Origin: Saccharospirillum sp039982735
GTDB lineage: Bacteria > Pseudomonadota > Gammaproteobacteria > Pseudomonadales > Natronospirillaceae
NCBI RefSeq assembly: GCF_039982735.1
Contig: NZ_JBDWXV010000011.1
Span: forward strand, 434,001 to 498,000
Length of the DNA stretch: 64,000 nucleotides
Reading direction: 5' to 3'
The notes below the pieces were generated by a model. That model was not told the DNA's origin and did no database searches. It saw only the letters and a program-made list of their open reading frames with translations. The stretch's first letter is position 1, and every line of letters begins with the position of its first letter. A program made the position numbers and the translations under genes. Positions 8,589-17,176 of this stretch are shown one piece after another.

Positions 8589-9403
8589 GACGTCACCGTC
8601 GCCGTACCCGGTTTCAGGGCGCCCAGACGCACCGCTGGATGATTTCCTACGCCGATTTCCTGACTCTGTTGTTTGCGTTCTTTGTTTTTCTCTATGCCAT
8701 CTCATCCATTGATGAGTCCAAATTTCAGGCGGTGAGTCAGAACCTGTTACAGATATTCGATGTGCGACCGAGCAGCGTCGATCCCATTGAGTTGAGTGCG
8801 ACCCCGCAGGGCCCTGATGTGTTCAACCCCCTGTTCCGGCCCGAGCCGATACCGTCTACCCGTGAAGACGTGTCTGATACTGAGACCTATCAGCAGGAAT
8901 CGACCTTGCTGCAGGTGCGGCAACAAGTCGACGAGCAATTTCAGCAACTGATTCAGGATCAGTTGATCAGCGTCAGTGGCACGGAAAACTGGCTGGCGAT
9001 AAATTTGGAAGAGCCCGTTTTATTTTCTCCCGGATCGGCCGATATAACAGCCAGCGCCGAAGCGGTTTTGTACGAAGTGGCCAAGGTTCTGGCGCCGTTG
9101 CGAAATCCGGTGGCGGTTGAAGGGTACACCGACTCGTCGCCCACGGGAAACGACGAGCTTAGCAACTGGGGCCTTTCGGCGTTGCGGGCGGTCAGTGTCG
9201 TTGAATACCTGGAGCAGGGTGGGGTTGCCCCGGAGCGCTTATCAGCACTGGGGTTTGGCCAGTATCAGCCGCGCTTTGATGAAACCAATGCAGCGCGGGC
9301 AGAGCGCAATCGCCGGGTAAGCATCGTCATAACCCGGCTGAATACGCCCAATGTTCTGGTGCCGCCAACTGCCGCACCGGTGAATGATGATCCGGCTAAT
9401 TGA
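8585..9403 (+). CDS. motD: Flagellar stator protein MotD (MotB family, OmpA domain)
   Basis: The 272-residue partner of MotC. It starts with GTG at 8585, overlapping the motC stop by 4 bases, so the two are translationally coupled. It has a basic N-terminus, the plug/transmembrane helix region WMISYADFLTLLFAFFVF with the channel Asp, and a C-terminal OmpA-like peptidoglycan-binding domain with VEGYTDS and the Arg-rich RAERNRRVSIVI motif. It anchors the stator to the cell wall. Length and layout are ordinary for MotD. Confidence 0.92.
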   Translation: MRRHRRRTRFQGAQTHRWMISYADFLTLLFAFFVFLYAISSIDESKFQAVSQNLLQIFDVRPSSVDPIELSATPQGPDVFNPLFRPEPIPSTREDVSDTETYQQESTLLQVRQQVDEQFQQLIQDQLISVSGTENWLAINLEEPVLFSPGSADITASAEAVLYEVAKVLAPLRNPVAVEGYTDSSPTGNDELSNWGLSALRAVSVVEYLEQGGVAPERLSALGFGQYQPRFDETNAARAERNRRVSIVITRLNTPNVLVPPTAAPVNDDPAN

Positions 9404-9438
9404 TGGGCCAGGTTGAGCAGATAGGTTGAGGAGTTGTC

Positions 9439-10209
9439 ATGCACGTTTGGTCGGTAGCCAATCAAAAAGGGGGTGTTGGAAAAACCACAACAGTGGTTTC
9501 TCTGGGCGCCATGCTGGCCGAAAAAGGCAAGCGGGTGCTGATATTTGACCTGGATCCCCAGGGGTCTCTGACCAGCTATTTTGGCCATAACCCGGACGAC
9601 ATGGACAACAGCGCCTTCAACCTGTTTGCGAACAAGGGCAAAGTAGCGGAAGACCTGCCTGGCCAGCTGTTGCTGGAAACCTCGCAACCCGGTTTATTCC
9701 TGCTGCCAGCCTCAACCGCGCTGGCCACCCTGGAGCGTAACGTCAGCCAGCAAGATGGCATGGGCCTGGTCGTGTCCAAGACGCTGGCGCACCTGTGGGA
9801 CGATTTTGACTACGCCATTATCGATACACCGCCGATTCTCGGCGTCTTGCTGATTAACTCCCTGGCGGCCTGCAAACGCTTGCTGGTACCGGTGCAGACC
9901 GAGTTTCTGGCCATCAAGGGGCTGGAGCGAATGGTGCATACCATAGCCATGGTCACCGCTTCGCAAAAACGAACGCTCGATTATCTGGTGATTCCGACGA
10001 TGTTTGATCGGCGGACCCAGGCATCGCTTAAGGCATTGCGGACGCTGCGTGAGCAGCACGAAGGGCATATCTGGCAATCTGCCATACCGGTGGATACCCG
10101 GCTGCGCGATGCCAGCCGGGAAGGGGTGGGTATCAACCAGCTGGCGCCGGATTCCCGGGGCGCCCGTGCCTATCAGTCCTTGCTGAAGTCGCTGATGGCG
10201 TTGGGGTAG
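9439..10209 (+). CDS. parC: ParA-like ATPase ParC for polar chemotaxis arrays
   Basis: The 256-residue ParA/Soj-type ATPase has the Walker A motif NQKGGVGKTTT near residue 9, the DLDPQGSL motif and the YAIIDTPP Walker B region. A chromosome-segregation ParA would normally have parB beside it; here the gene sits between motD and a CheW-domain gene. That is the position of ParC, the ATPase that brings chemotaxis arrays to the cell pole in vibrios and pseudomonads. The role is assigned from context and family, not from any sequence feature unique to ParC. Confidence 0.88.
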   Translation: MHVWSVANQKGGVGKTTTVVSLGAMLAEKGKRVLIFDLDPQGSLTSYFGHNPDDMDNSAFNLFANKGKVAEDLPGQLLLETSQPGLFLLPASTALATLERNVSQQDGMGLVVSKTLAHLWDDFDYAIIDTPPILGVLLINSLAACKRLLVPVQTEFLAIKGLERMVHTIAMVTASQKRTLDYLVIPTMFDRRTQASLKALRTLREQHEGHIWQSAIPVDTRLRDASREGVGINQLAPDSRGARAYQSLLKSLMALG

Positions 10210-10290
10210 GGTGATGAGTCTTTATACTGATGCATCCTGTCGGAGTGTGCCGTCTGCTGGCTTGAAAGCCCGGGGTGACGGGTGCCTGGT

Positions 10291-11181
10291 ATGGTAAAGA
10301 CAACGCGTACGACCGATGTAAAAGTATCGGCTACCGATGTGGCACTGGCCAATTACCTGGATGCTATGTTGCACACCGCGACTGAGGCAGATGACGCTCG
10401 TTGGCCAGACTCTGACCTTGAACCCCAACCCGAGGCTCCGTCGAAACCGGCAGAGCCAGCACCGGTCGTAGATCCACCGGTTACAGCGCCCGTCGTCGAT
10501 GTGGCTCGGCCGCTGGTAACCCCCGCGCCAGCAACCGAGCAGGTAGACGTTCAACTTCCTGAGCTGGAAATCCAGGAAGCGACGCTACCAACGGTGGAAT
10601 CAACACCTGCCGAACCCCTGGCTGAGGATATCCCTTCAGTTGAGATTGCGGAGCCCGCCTCTGCGGCAATCACCGCACCGGAATCGGAGTCGGATGACAA
10701 CGACCTCAGTCGCTGGCTCGATAATGGCAGGCCGGTTTGGGCACAGCAGCGGTTTGATTGTCTCGTCTTTGTGGTCGACGGCCTGAAACTGGCCGTACCA
10801 CTGATCTTGCTGGGCAACATTCACCCTCTGGACCGGGATCTGACTCCGCTGTTTGATCAGCCCGAGTGGTTTCTGGGGCTGTTGCCAGTGCAAAACGGAC
10901 GCAACCTGAGGGTAGTGGATACCGCACGACTGGTTATGCCAGAGCGATATCGCCCGGAGAGTGTTGAAGAGCTTGCCTTTGGTGTTGGCGTTTATGGCTC
11001 GGACTGGGCTTTTGGCTGTCATCAGATCGAAGGCTCAATTTCACTGGAGCCCGACGCCGTCAAATGGCGCAGTGCCCGCACCAGTCGCCCCTGGCTTGCC
11101 GGCACCATCATTGACCGGATGTGTGCCCTGGTGGATTTACACGAATTCGCCAGAACCGCATTCAAGGCTCGCAGTGCCTGA
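10291..11181 (+). CDS. parP: ParP-like CheW-domain protein
   Basis: About 296 residues. The first 130 are low-complexity and rich in Pro, Glu, Ala and Val; the C-terminal half is a CheW-like fold (FDCLVFVVDGLKLAVP, then LVDLHEFAR at the end). ParP tethers CheA arrays to the ParC-marked pole through such a C-terminal domain. The ATG at 10291 is preferred; a GTG at 10282 is also in frame and neither has a strong ribosome site. It lies between parC and cheW. The disordered N-terminus is expected to differ between species, so the call rests on the CheW domain and position. Confidence 0.82.
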   Translation: MVKTTRTTDVKVSATDVALANYLDAMLHTATEADDARWPDSDLEPQPEAPSKPAEPAPVVDPPVTAPVVDVARPLVTPAPATEQVDVQLPELEIQEATLPTVESTPAEPLAEDIPSVEIAEPASAAITAPESESDDNDLSRWLDNGRPVWAQQRFDCLVFVVDGLKLAVPLILLGNIHPLDRDLTPLFDQPEWFLGLLPVQNGRNLRVVDTARLVMPERYRPESVEELAFGVGVYGSDWAFGCHQIEGSISLEPDAVKWRSARTSRPWLAGTIIDRMCALVDLHEFARTAFKARSA

Positions 11182-11285
11182 CCCGACCGGGGCTTCGCGG
11201 CGAATCGGAATCAGGCGCTGGACGGGCAACTGGAGTACACTATAGTGACGAAACGCAGTCGCAACAGCATTTATGAGGGTGAGCT

Positions 11286-11765
11286 ATGACAGCACAAACA
11301 GCGAAGACCGGAAACGACCCGATTCTGCAATGGGTTACCTTCCGTCTGGGCGAGGAGACGTACGGCATTAATGTGATGCAAGTACGTGAAGTACTGCGTT
11401 ACTCCGAAATTGCGCCGGTACCCGGTGCGCCCAGTTATGTGATCGGCATTATCAACCTGCGCGGCAACGTGGTCACTGTGGTGGATACCCGTGAGCGCTT
11501 TGGCCTGGCACCGGCCGATGTGACCGATAATACCCGTATTGTGATTCTGGAATCGGAGGATCAGGTCGTCGGGATTATGGTCGATGCAGTGGCGGAAGTG
11601 GTCTACCTGCGTCAGTCAGAAATCGAAACGGCCCCCAATGTCGGCAGTAACGAGAGTGCCCGTTACATACAGGGCGTCTGCCATAAGAACGATGAGCTGC
11701 TGATTCTTATTGAAATTGAAAAACTGCTGACCGAGCGCGAATGGGCGGAAATAGCTGACCTCTGA
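11286..11765 (+). CDS. cheW: Chemotaxis coupling protein CheW
   Basis: The 159-residue CheW links chemoreceptors to CheA. The whole protein is one CheW domain, with the typical LGEETYGINVMQVREVLRY start, IGIINLRGNVVTVVD in the middle and LLILIEIEKLL near the end. The ribosome site GAGGGTGAGCT lies just before the ATG. It closes the core chemotaxis run. The 104-base gap before it contains a TACACTATAGT stretch that could be part of a separate promoter, which I cannot confirm. Confidence 0.95.
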   Translation: MTAQTAKTGNDPILQWVTFRLGEETYGINVMQVREVLRYSEIAPVPGAPSYVIGIINLRGNVVTVVDTRERFGLAPADVTDNTRIVILESEDQVVGIMVDAVAEVVYLRQSEIETAPNVGSNESARYIQGVCHKNDELLILIEIEKLLTEREWAEIADL

Positions 11766-11857
11766 GCATCACTGACTGAATAATCAACTGCGGTGGCGCA
11801 ACTTATGCATAACCCTCTGAAACGTCAAGAGTCTGACTGGACAGGGGGAAGCATCGT

Positions 11858-12280
11858 ATGGCATTTACAGAACTTTGGGTCGCACAGAAGTTTTCGCTAG
11901 GGCCCACACTGGTTATCGGTGGTTTGATCATCCTGCTGGCTCTGGTACATTGGCGCCACGGGCGGAAACTGCGTCAGCTGGAAGCCCGGTTGGGGCAAAC
12001 CCATCAGGCATTGCGCCAGGAAGTCAAAATGATGGGGCAGGGTGCCATTGGTGTGGGTCACCGGGTAAAACATCTGGAAAAACAATTGCGTACCCAGCCA
12101 AGCCCGTTTGAACAATTGCTGATGCAATCTGACAAAGCCCCCGAACCTGCGCCCGAAGCAGAGCGGCCCAGGGCACAGCCGAAGGTGGCGCCCATAGAGA
12201 AGCCAGCCCCAGTACGCTCACAAAGCCGGGCAGAGCAAGCTCTGGCGCAATGGATGAGCGAAACCCGACATACCGCATAA
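11858..12280 (+). CDS. DUF2802 family membrane-anchored protein
   Basis: The 140-residue protein has one N-terminal membrane helix (about residues 15-29), a charged coiled-coil-like stretch (RKLRQLEARLGQTHQALRQE), and a Pro/Ala-rich C-terminus. It matches the DUF2802 proteins that sit after cheW in Pseudomonas-type flagellar loci. No function is established that I can name with certainty; a role in motility or array organisation is inference from position. It is followed at 10 bases by mlaA. Confidence 0.75.
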   Translation: MAFTELWVAQKFSLGPTLVIGGLIILLALVHWRHGRKLRQLEARLGQTHQALRQEVKMMGQGAIGVGHRVKHLEKQLRTQPSPFEQLLMQSDKAPEPAPEAERPRAQPKVAPIEKPAPVRSQSRAEQALAQWMSETRHTA

Positions 12281-12289
12281 GGACACCCC

Positions 12290-13084
12290 TTGACTCTGAT
12301 CCAGGCTATTCGAATCGCTGCCAGCCTATCTCTTGTGGCATTGACACCGCTGGCTGCGGCTCAGAGTCATGACCCCTTCGAGTCGACCAACCGGGTTATA
12401 TACCGGGTCAACGACGGCCTGGATCAGGCCGTATTGAGACCGTTGTCGGTGACCTACCAGACCGTCACCCCCGATCCGATGGAGCGGGGTGTGCGCAACT
12501 TCTTTCAGAACATTGGTGAAGTACGTAACGCGACCAATAACCTGTTGCAGGGTAAATGGCGTGCGACCGGCTCCTCAACGGGACGTTTTCTGATCAACTC
12601 CACGGTGGGCTTGCTGGGGGTATTCGACGTCGCGCGTCACATCGGAATCGAACGTAAAGTCGAAGACTTCGGGCAAACACTGGGTGTCTGGGGCCTGGGG
12701 CCAGGACCCTACCTGGTATTACCCCTGCTGGGGCCCTCCACCGTTCGCGACAGCTCGGGCTTCCTGGGCGATATCTGGCTAAGCCCGTTGCAGTACTCCG
12801 ATTTCAACCTGGTTGAGCGCAGCGGACTGGCAACGCTGGACGGCTTGCAGACCCGTGCCGACTTGCTGGGGTCTGATCGGCTGATGAGCGGAGACGGGTA
12901 TCTGGTACTGCGCGAGGCTTATTTGTCGAAACGCAATTACGATGTGTCTGATGGCAAAAACGTATCCGACAGCTTTTTGGACGAGCCGGTTGGCTCATCC
13001 GCTTCAGATGAAGACTTTGTTGACGAGGGGGGGTTCGGGGGAGCAGAAGACCCGGACGACGCCTTTATTGACGAATCGTTCTAA
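12290..13084 (+). CDS. mlaA: MlaA/VacJ family outer-membrane lipid asymmetry protein
   Basis: The 264-residue protein matches MlaA (VacJ), which removes misplaced phospholipid from the outer leaflet of the outer membrane. The core motifs DPFESTNRVIYRVND, FFQNIGEVRNATNNLLQG and GVWGLGPGPYLVLPLLGPSTVRD are present. The start is TTG at 12290 after an AAGGA site. Two oddities stand out. The signal peptide ends ALTPLAAAQS with no lipobox Cys, although MlaA is usually a lipoprotein. The C-terminus carries about 40 strongly acidic residues (DEDFVDEGGF...DDAFIDESF). It lies 10 bases after the DUF2802 gene; no other mla gene is in the window. Confidence 0.9.
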   Translation: MTLIQAIRIAASLSLVALTPLAAAQSHDPFESTNRVIYRVNDGLDQAVLRPLSVTYQTVTPDPMERGVRNFFQNIGEVRNATNNLLQGKWRATGSSTGRFLINSTVGLLGVFDVARHIGIERKVEDFGQTLGVWGLGPGPYLVLPLLGPSTVRDSSGFLGDIWLSPLQYSDFNLVERSGLATLDGLQTRADLLGSDRLMSGDGYLVLREAYLSKRNYDVSDGKNVSDSFLDEPVGSSASDEDFVDEGGFGGAEDPDDAFIDESF

Positions 13085-13109
13085 TCTACCCCGAACCGAC
13101 GATGAGCGG

Positions 13110-13415
13110 TTATCGCAGGCTGAGTATCTCCAAGCCCAGCTGATAGCTCTGATCATCCCTCGCATCGCAACGCAGTACCCGGGCCCTGGCATCCAGAGAG
13201 CGAAACTGTTCATTGGGTGATTCGATCGTTACCCCCACCTCGGTTCCTTTTGCCAGCGGCTGTGAGGCCACCAGGCTGATGCCGGTGGCGCTCAGGTCGG
13301 TGCACTGGGCGGTCAGGAGTGGGGTTTGATCGGCCAGGTGTATCAGGGCTTCCGCGTTAAGGGTCATGCGTATGAAGTCGCGCTTTTCACCATAGTCTTT
13401 GTCCGCTGTGCTCAT
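13110..13415 (-). CDS. PilZ domain protein
   Basis: The 101-residue single-domain protein has the PilZ c-di-GMP-binding pattern: a basic motif EKRDFIRM near the start and DLSATGISL in the middle. The first motif is a degenerate form of RxxxR, so c-di-GMP binding is probable but not certain. The ATG at 13415 is chosen because GAGAGGTG precedes it; a longer in-frame start at 13508 has no such site. The gene is convergent with mlaA and divergent from the response regulator at 13549, which fits a role in motility or surface behaviour. Confidence 0.82.
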   Translation of the reverse strand: MSTADKDYGEKRDFIRMTLNAEALIHLADQTPLLTAQCTDLSATGISLVASQPLAKGTEVGVTIESPNEQFRSLDARARVLRCDARDDQSYQLGLEILSLR

Positions 13416-13548
13416 GGTCACCTCTCTGTCCCGTTCGGGTCGTGCGTCGGTTTGGACAAGCTGTTTCGGGATCACCACGCCATTCAGTGGTTGCGTTCGC
13501 TGACCCACCCCGTTAAGTTGCCTGCACTACCCTGGGGAAGTCAACAAG

Positions 13549-14733
13549 ATGCCACTCACAGATGCCACACTTTTGGTTGTTGATGACGAACAAGCCATCC
13601 GGGACTCGATTGTCGCCTACCTGGAAGACAGCGGCTATACCGTGCTGGAAGCCGAGAATGGCCAGCAAGCGCTGGCCTTATACGAAAAGAAATCACCGGA
13701 TCTGATCATCTGTGACCTGCGCATGCCGGTTATGGATGGCCTGTCACTGTTGCGCCGCATTATGGAGCTGACCGATGAAGTGCCGGTCATTGTTGTATCC
13801 GGTGCCGGTGTGATGACCGACGTGGTTGAGGCACTGCGCCTCGGCGCCAGCGATTACCTGATGAAGCCCATAGTCGATCTGGGTGTGCTTGAGCATTCGG
13901 TTGAACGGGCGCTGGAGCGCTCCTTTCTGGTCAAGGAAAATTACCGCTACCGGGTGGAGCTGGAATCCCGCAATCAGGAATTGCAGGATCACGTGGATCG
14001 ACTCAAGCTCGATCTGCAGGCGGGCAGAGCCGTGCAGCAGCGGTTACTGCCTGAATTTGCTCTAACTCACGATCACTATCGCATCAGCCACCAGATGGTG
14101 CCTTCCAACTACTTAAGTGGCGACCTGGTCGATTATTTCCAGGTCATTCCCGGTAAGCTGGTGTTTTACATGGCCGACGTGTCGGGGCATGGCGCCAGTT
14201 CGGCCCTGATCACCTTGCTGATCAAGAATCAGATAGACCGGCTCCGTGATGAAATGGAAAACGATGCGTCTGACGTGGTGCTCATTCCGGCGCAGGTTTT
14301 GCGACAGATCAATCTGGAGTTGATTCGCACCCAGACCGGCAAGCATGCCACCATGTTCTACGGGGTGATTGATACCGAAGATAACACCCTCGATTACGCC
14401 TCGGCGGCGCACTTTCCGGCGCCCGTACTCTGTACCCGTGAGGTTTGCCGCGCCATTGAACCGGAAAGTCTGGCGGTGGGCCTGTTCGACGATGCGATGT
14501 TTGAAAACAGGCGTCAGAAACTGGACGGATTCGAGCGGCTTTCTGTCGTATCCGATGGCTTTCTCGAGTTGCTGGCTGACGTATCTTTGCAAGAAAAGGA
14601 GGCGCATTTGCTTGAGTTAGGCGCTGACCCAACCCATACTATGCAGCACGTTTTGACGCAGATGACGAGTGAGGGGAAAACCCGGTCTGCCTCAGACGAC
14701 ATTACAGTCCTTACGGTTGAAAGGGTTAAGTAG
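13549..14733 (+). CDS. Response regulator with PP2C-type phosphatase domain (HsbR-like)
   Basis: The 394-residue protein has an N-terminal receiver (VVDDEQ, phospho-acceptor Asp in ICDLRMPVMDG, Lys in YLMKP), a coiled-coil linker near residues 125-165, and a C-terminal SpoIIE/PP2C phosphatase domain (YLSGDLVDYFQV, MADVSGHGASSALITLLIK, VVSDGFLELL). With the STAS protein that follows by 12 bases it matches the HsbR/HsbA partner-switch that controls FlgM and biofilm choices in Pseudomonas. HsbR also has a kinase-like C-terminal domain, which is absent here. The predicted role is to dephosphorylate the STAS partner. Confidence 0.85.
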   Translation: MPLTDATLLVVDDEQAIRDSIVAYLEDSGYTVLEAENGQQALALYEKKSPDLIICDLRMPVMDGLSLLRRIMELTDEVPVIVVSGAGVMTDVVEALRLGASDYLMKPIVDLGVLEHSVERALERSFLVKENYRYRVELESRNQELQDHVDRLKLDLQAGRAVQQRLLPEFALTHDHYRISHQMVPSNYLSGDLVDYFQVIPGKLVFYMADVSGHGASSALITLLIKNQIDRLRDEMENDASDVVLIPAQVLRQINLELIRTQTGKHATMFYGVIDTEDNTLDYASAAHFPAPVLCTREVCRAIEPESLAVGLFDDAMFENRRQKLDGFERLSVVSDGFLELLADVSLQEKEAHLLELGADPTHTMQHVLTQMTSEGKTRSASDDITVLTVERVK

Positions 14734-14745
14734 GTCGGATAATAG

Positions 14746-15240
14746 ATGAGTACCGGTCGCGTTTTAATGGCGAACAAGTCGGGCTCTTATGTCATTAAAT
14801 TGACAGGAGACGTGCGCATGACGTTGTGCACGACACTCGATACCTGCCTGAAAAATATGGTTGAAGATCCCGCCTTCATTTCTGTGATTGTTGATCTCAG
14901 CGATGCCGAAGGCATCGACAGCACCAGTCTCGGACTTCTGGCGAAAATTTCCCGTCTGGCAACGCCGGTGATGGGCCATGTGCCAACGCTGATTTCCAGC
15001 AAAGCTGATATCACCCGGATCGTCGATACCATGGGGTTCCGGGATAGAGTGTTCGTGATTGTTCCCAATGCCGATGTCGAGGCTCAGGATGCCCTGAGCG
15101 AACAAAGTCAGGAACCGCTCGACGAGTGGTCTGCCCACGAAAGGGTGCTGGAAGCGCATAAAATTCTGATGTCACTGAACGACCAGAACCGGCAAACCTT
15201 CCGGGAACTGGTTGAGTGTATGGAAAATCAGCCGCACTGA
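14746..15240 (+). CDS. STAS-domain anti-sigma factor antagonist (HsbA-like)
   Basis: The 164-residue protein has an N-terminal STAS domain with the phosphorylatable serine context DSTSLGLLA near residue 62, followed by about 50 polar residues. It lies 12 bases after the response-regulator phosphatase and is presumably its substrate. In Pseudomonas the equivalent HsbA binds the anti-sigma factor FlgM or a diguanylate cyclase according to its phosphorylation state. No flgM is in this window. The partnership is well supported by adjacency, the exact target is inferred. Confidence 0.82.
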   Translation: MSTGRVLMANKSGSYVIKLTGDVRMTLCTTLDTCLKNMVEDPAFISVIVDLSDAEGIDSTSLGLLAKISRLATPVMGHVPTLISSKADITRIVDTMGFRDRVFVIVPNADVEAQDALSEQSQEPLDEWSAHERVLEAHKILMSLNDQNRQTFRELVECMENQPH

Positions 15241-15281
15241 TTATCGGCAATGGCCGGTCAGCGGTGTACAAAAGGTCTTGA

Positions 15282-15314
15282 ACGCGCGACGCTAACCCGT
15301 TGCGCGTCTTTGTT
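15282..15314 (+). terminator. Possible weak terminator after the STAS gene
   Basis: ACGCGC at 15282-15287 pairs with GCGCGT at 15302-15307 across a 14-base loop, followed by CTTTGTTT. The stem is short and the T-run interrupted, so efficiency is doubtful. It lies between the STAS gene and gpsA. Confidence 0.3.
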
Positions 15315-15331
15315 TAGGGAGAACCATTTTT

Positions 15332-16369
15332 GTGACACACGCCAACGAAGGGTCACCACAGACGATTGCCGTCCTCGGCGGTGGCAGTTTTGGCACCGCC
15401 ATTGCCAACATCGCCGCAACCAATGGCCACCGCGTCAGGTTGTGGATGCGCAGTGAGAAACAGGCGGAGGACATTCGCACCCAGGGTGAGAACAGCCGTT
15501 ACTTGCCGGGGTATGCGCTCAGTGCCAACCTGACCCCGGTGCTGGATCTGAACGAGGCCGTGTCCGATGCCGACTGTGTCTTTGTTGCGGTGCCCAGTAA
15601 GGCCTTTCGCTCGGTGGTTGAGCAGGCGGTATCGCTGTTGCAGCCTCACACAGCCCTGGTCAGTCTAACCAAGGGTATAGAGCCCGGCAGTTTCCGCCTG
15701 ATGAGTCAGATCCTGCATGATCTGGCACCGGCGCACGATATCGGTTGCATCAGTGGGCCTAACCTCGCCAAGGAAATTGCCGATCACCAGATCTCCGCCA
15801 CGGTGATTGCATCCTATAGCCAACCGCTGCGCGCCCGGGTTCAAACCATGCTGAGCAGCCAGTATTTCCGGGTGTATGGTAACCCTGATATCTACGGGGT
15901 CGAGCTGGCCGGTGCGCTGAAAAACATCTATGCGATCATCACCGGCCTGGCGTCGGCGCTGGGGATGGCGGAGAACACCCGTGCCGCCATCATCACCCGG
16001 TCGCTGGCCGAAATGTCGCGTTTTGCGGTGCGCTTGGGTGCCAACCCTATGACCTTTCTGGGTCTGGCCGGTGTCGGTGACCTGATTGTTACCTGCAGTT
16101 CCAAGCTCAGTCGCAATTATCGGGTCGGCTACTATATTGGCGAGGGTGATTCGCTGAAGCAGGCGATCAAGCGAGTGGGCGAGACCGCAGAGGGCATTAA
16201 TACCCTGCGCATGGTGCATGAAAAGGCCGGTGAAATGGGGATCTACATGCCACTGGCAAGCGGGCTTTATGCGATCATATATGAAGATAAACCGATAGCC
16301 GCGGTCGCCGGCCAGCTGATGGCAGGTGATCTGGCGCAAGATGTTGAATTCATGGGAGCGGGTATCTGA
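15332..16369 (+). CDS. gpsA: NAD(P)-dependent glycerol-3-phosphate dehydrogenase GpsA
   Basis: The 345-residue enzyme makes sn-glycerol-3-phosphate from dihydroxyacetone phosphate for phospholipid synthesis. The N-terminal nucleotide-binding motif VLGGGSFGTAIA, the SGPNLAKEI motif and the catalytic Lys region ELAGALKNIYAI are intact. Translation most likely begins at the GTG at 15332, after GGGAGAA. The stop overlaps the start of the DUF4389 gene by one base, so gpsA, DUF4389 and sixA form a tight run, a conserved order in Pseudomonas-like genomes. Confidence 0.96.
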   Translation: MTHANEGSPQTIAVLGGGSFGTAIANIAATNGHRVRLWMRSEKQAEDIRTQGENSRYLPGYALSANLTPVLDLNEAVSDADCVFVAVPSKAFRSVVEQAVSLLQPHTALVSLTKGIEPGSFRLMSQILHDLAPAHDIGCISGPNLAKEIADHQISATVIASYSQPLRARVQTMLSSQYFRVYGNPDIYGVELAGALKNIYAIITGLASALGMAENTRAAIITRSLAEMSRFAVRLGANPMTFLGLAGVGDLIVTCSSKLSRNYRVGYYIGEGDSLKQAIKRVGETAEGINTLRMVHEKAGEMGIYMPLASGLYAIIYEDKPIAAVAGQLMAGDLAQDVEFMGAGI

Positions 16370-16665
16370 TGGCATCGTTAAATCGGGAAGAAAAGGAGCA
16401 CCAGGTTATCCGGGCGCTGTGCATGATTCTGTTCTGGGTCGTCCTGCGTATCAGCCTGCTGGTTACCGGCGTGCTTGCTATTGTGCAGTGGGTACTGGCC
16501 TGGTTTGACGACGATCCCAACCCGCAACTGGCGAAGTTTTGTCGGCGTCTGGCGCTCTACCAGAAACAGTTGCTCGATTACCTCACCTTCATCAGCAACG
16601 ACAAACCCTTTCCGTTTCGGGACTGGCCGGATGACCCGCAAAGCGAGTTGGACGAGGCTGCATGA
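16369..16665 (+). CDS. DUF4389 family small membrane protein
   Basis: The 98-residue protein has one hydrophobic stretch (roughly residues 18-42, VIRALCMILFWVVLRISLL onward) and a C-terminal motif QKQLLDYLTFISNDKPFPFRD. This pattern matches DUF4389 proteins, found between gpsA and sixA in related bacteria. No function is known to me. It overlaps gpsA by one base and sixA by four, so it is translated from the same message. Confidence 0.82.
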   Translation: MASLNREEKEHQVIRALCMILFWVVLRISLLVTGVLAIVQWVLAWFDDDPNPQLAKFCRRLALYQKQLLDYLTFISNDKPFPFRDWPDDPQSELDEAA

Positions 16666-17102
16666 TTCTGTATTTACTGCGCCACGGAGAAGCTGAGCCC
16701 TATGGCCGGGCGTCCGATGATGCATCGCGAGCGCTGGTGCCGGCTGGAACGAAAGCCGTTGAACGGGTTGCCGCGAAACTGGCCCCACTTGATGCGGTTT
16801 ACTGCAGCCCTTATCTTCGGGCCCGCCAAACGGCGGATCTGGTGTTGTGGGCGACTGGTCAGCAGGCATACCAACTGCACGACGGGCTGACGCCAGATAG
16901 CTCGGTACCGGCACTTATGGCCTGGCTGGAGACGATAAAATCAGAGCGGTTATTGCTGGTCGCACACAACCCACTGCTCAGTTCACTGGCGAGCCAACTG
17001 ACCGGTTTACCGGGCGGCGTGGCGCTAAGCACCGCCAATCTTGCCTGTCTGGATGTATCCGATTTCCTGCCTGGCGGCGCTGAACTGCTCTGGGTAAAGT
17101 AG
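16662..17102 (+). CDS. sixA: Phosphohistidine phosphatase SixA
   Basis: The 146-residue protein belongs to the histidine phosphatase (phosphoglycerate-mutase-like) family. The catalytic LRHGEAEP motif is at residue 6-13, the second Arg in SPYLRARQTA, and the second His in LLVAHNPLLS. SixA removes phosphate from phosphohistidine in signalling or phosphotransfer proteins; in E. coli it acts on the nitrogen-related PTS. The gene overlaps DUF4389 by 4 bases. The protein is short, as expected for SixA. Confidence 0.9.
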   Translation: MILYLLRHGEAEPYGRASDDASRALVPAGTKAVERVAAKLAPLDAVYCSPYLRARQTADLVLWATGQQAYQLHDGLTPDSSVPALMAWLETIKSERLLLVAHNPLLSSLASQLTGLPGGVALSTANLACLDVSDFLPGGAELLWVK

Positions 17103-17176
17103 GGGTTCAAACGAGCGTTTGAATTTGCCGGATGACTCGGGTAGATTGGTCGTTGGTCTGTTGATCCCTGGTTGTT

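Noticed and set aside
15665..16375. 236-residue open frame on the minus strand
   Set aside because: It is the antisense shadow of gpsA.
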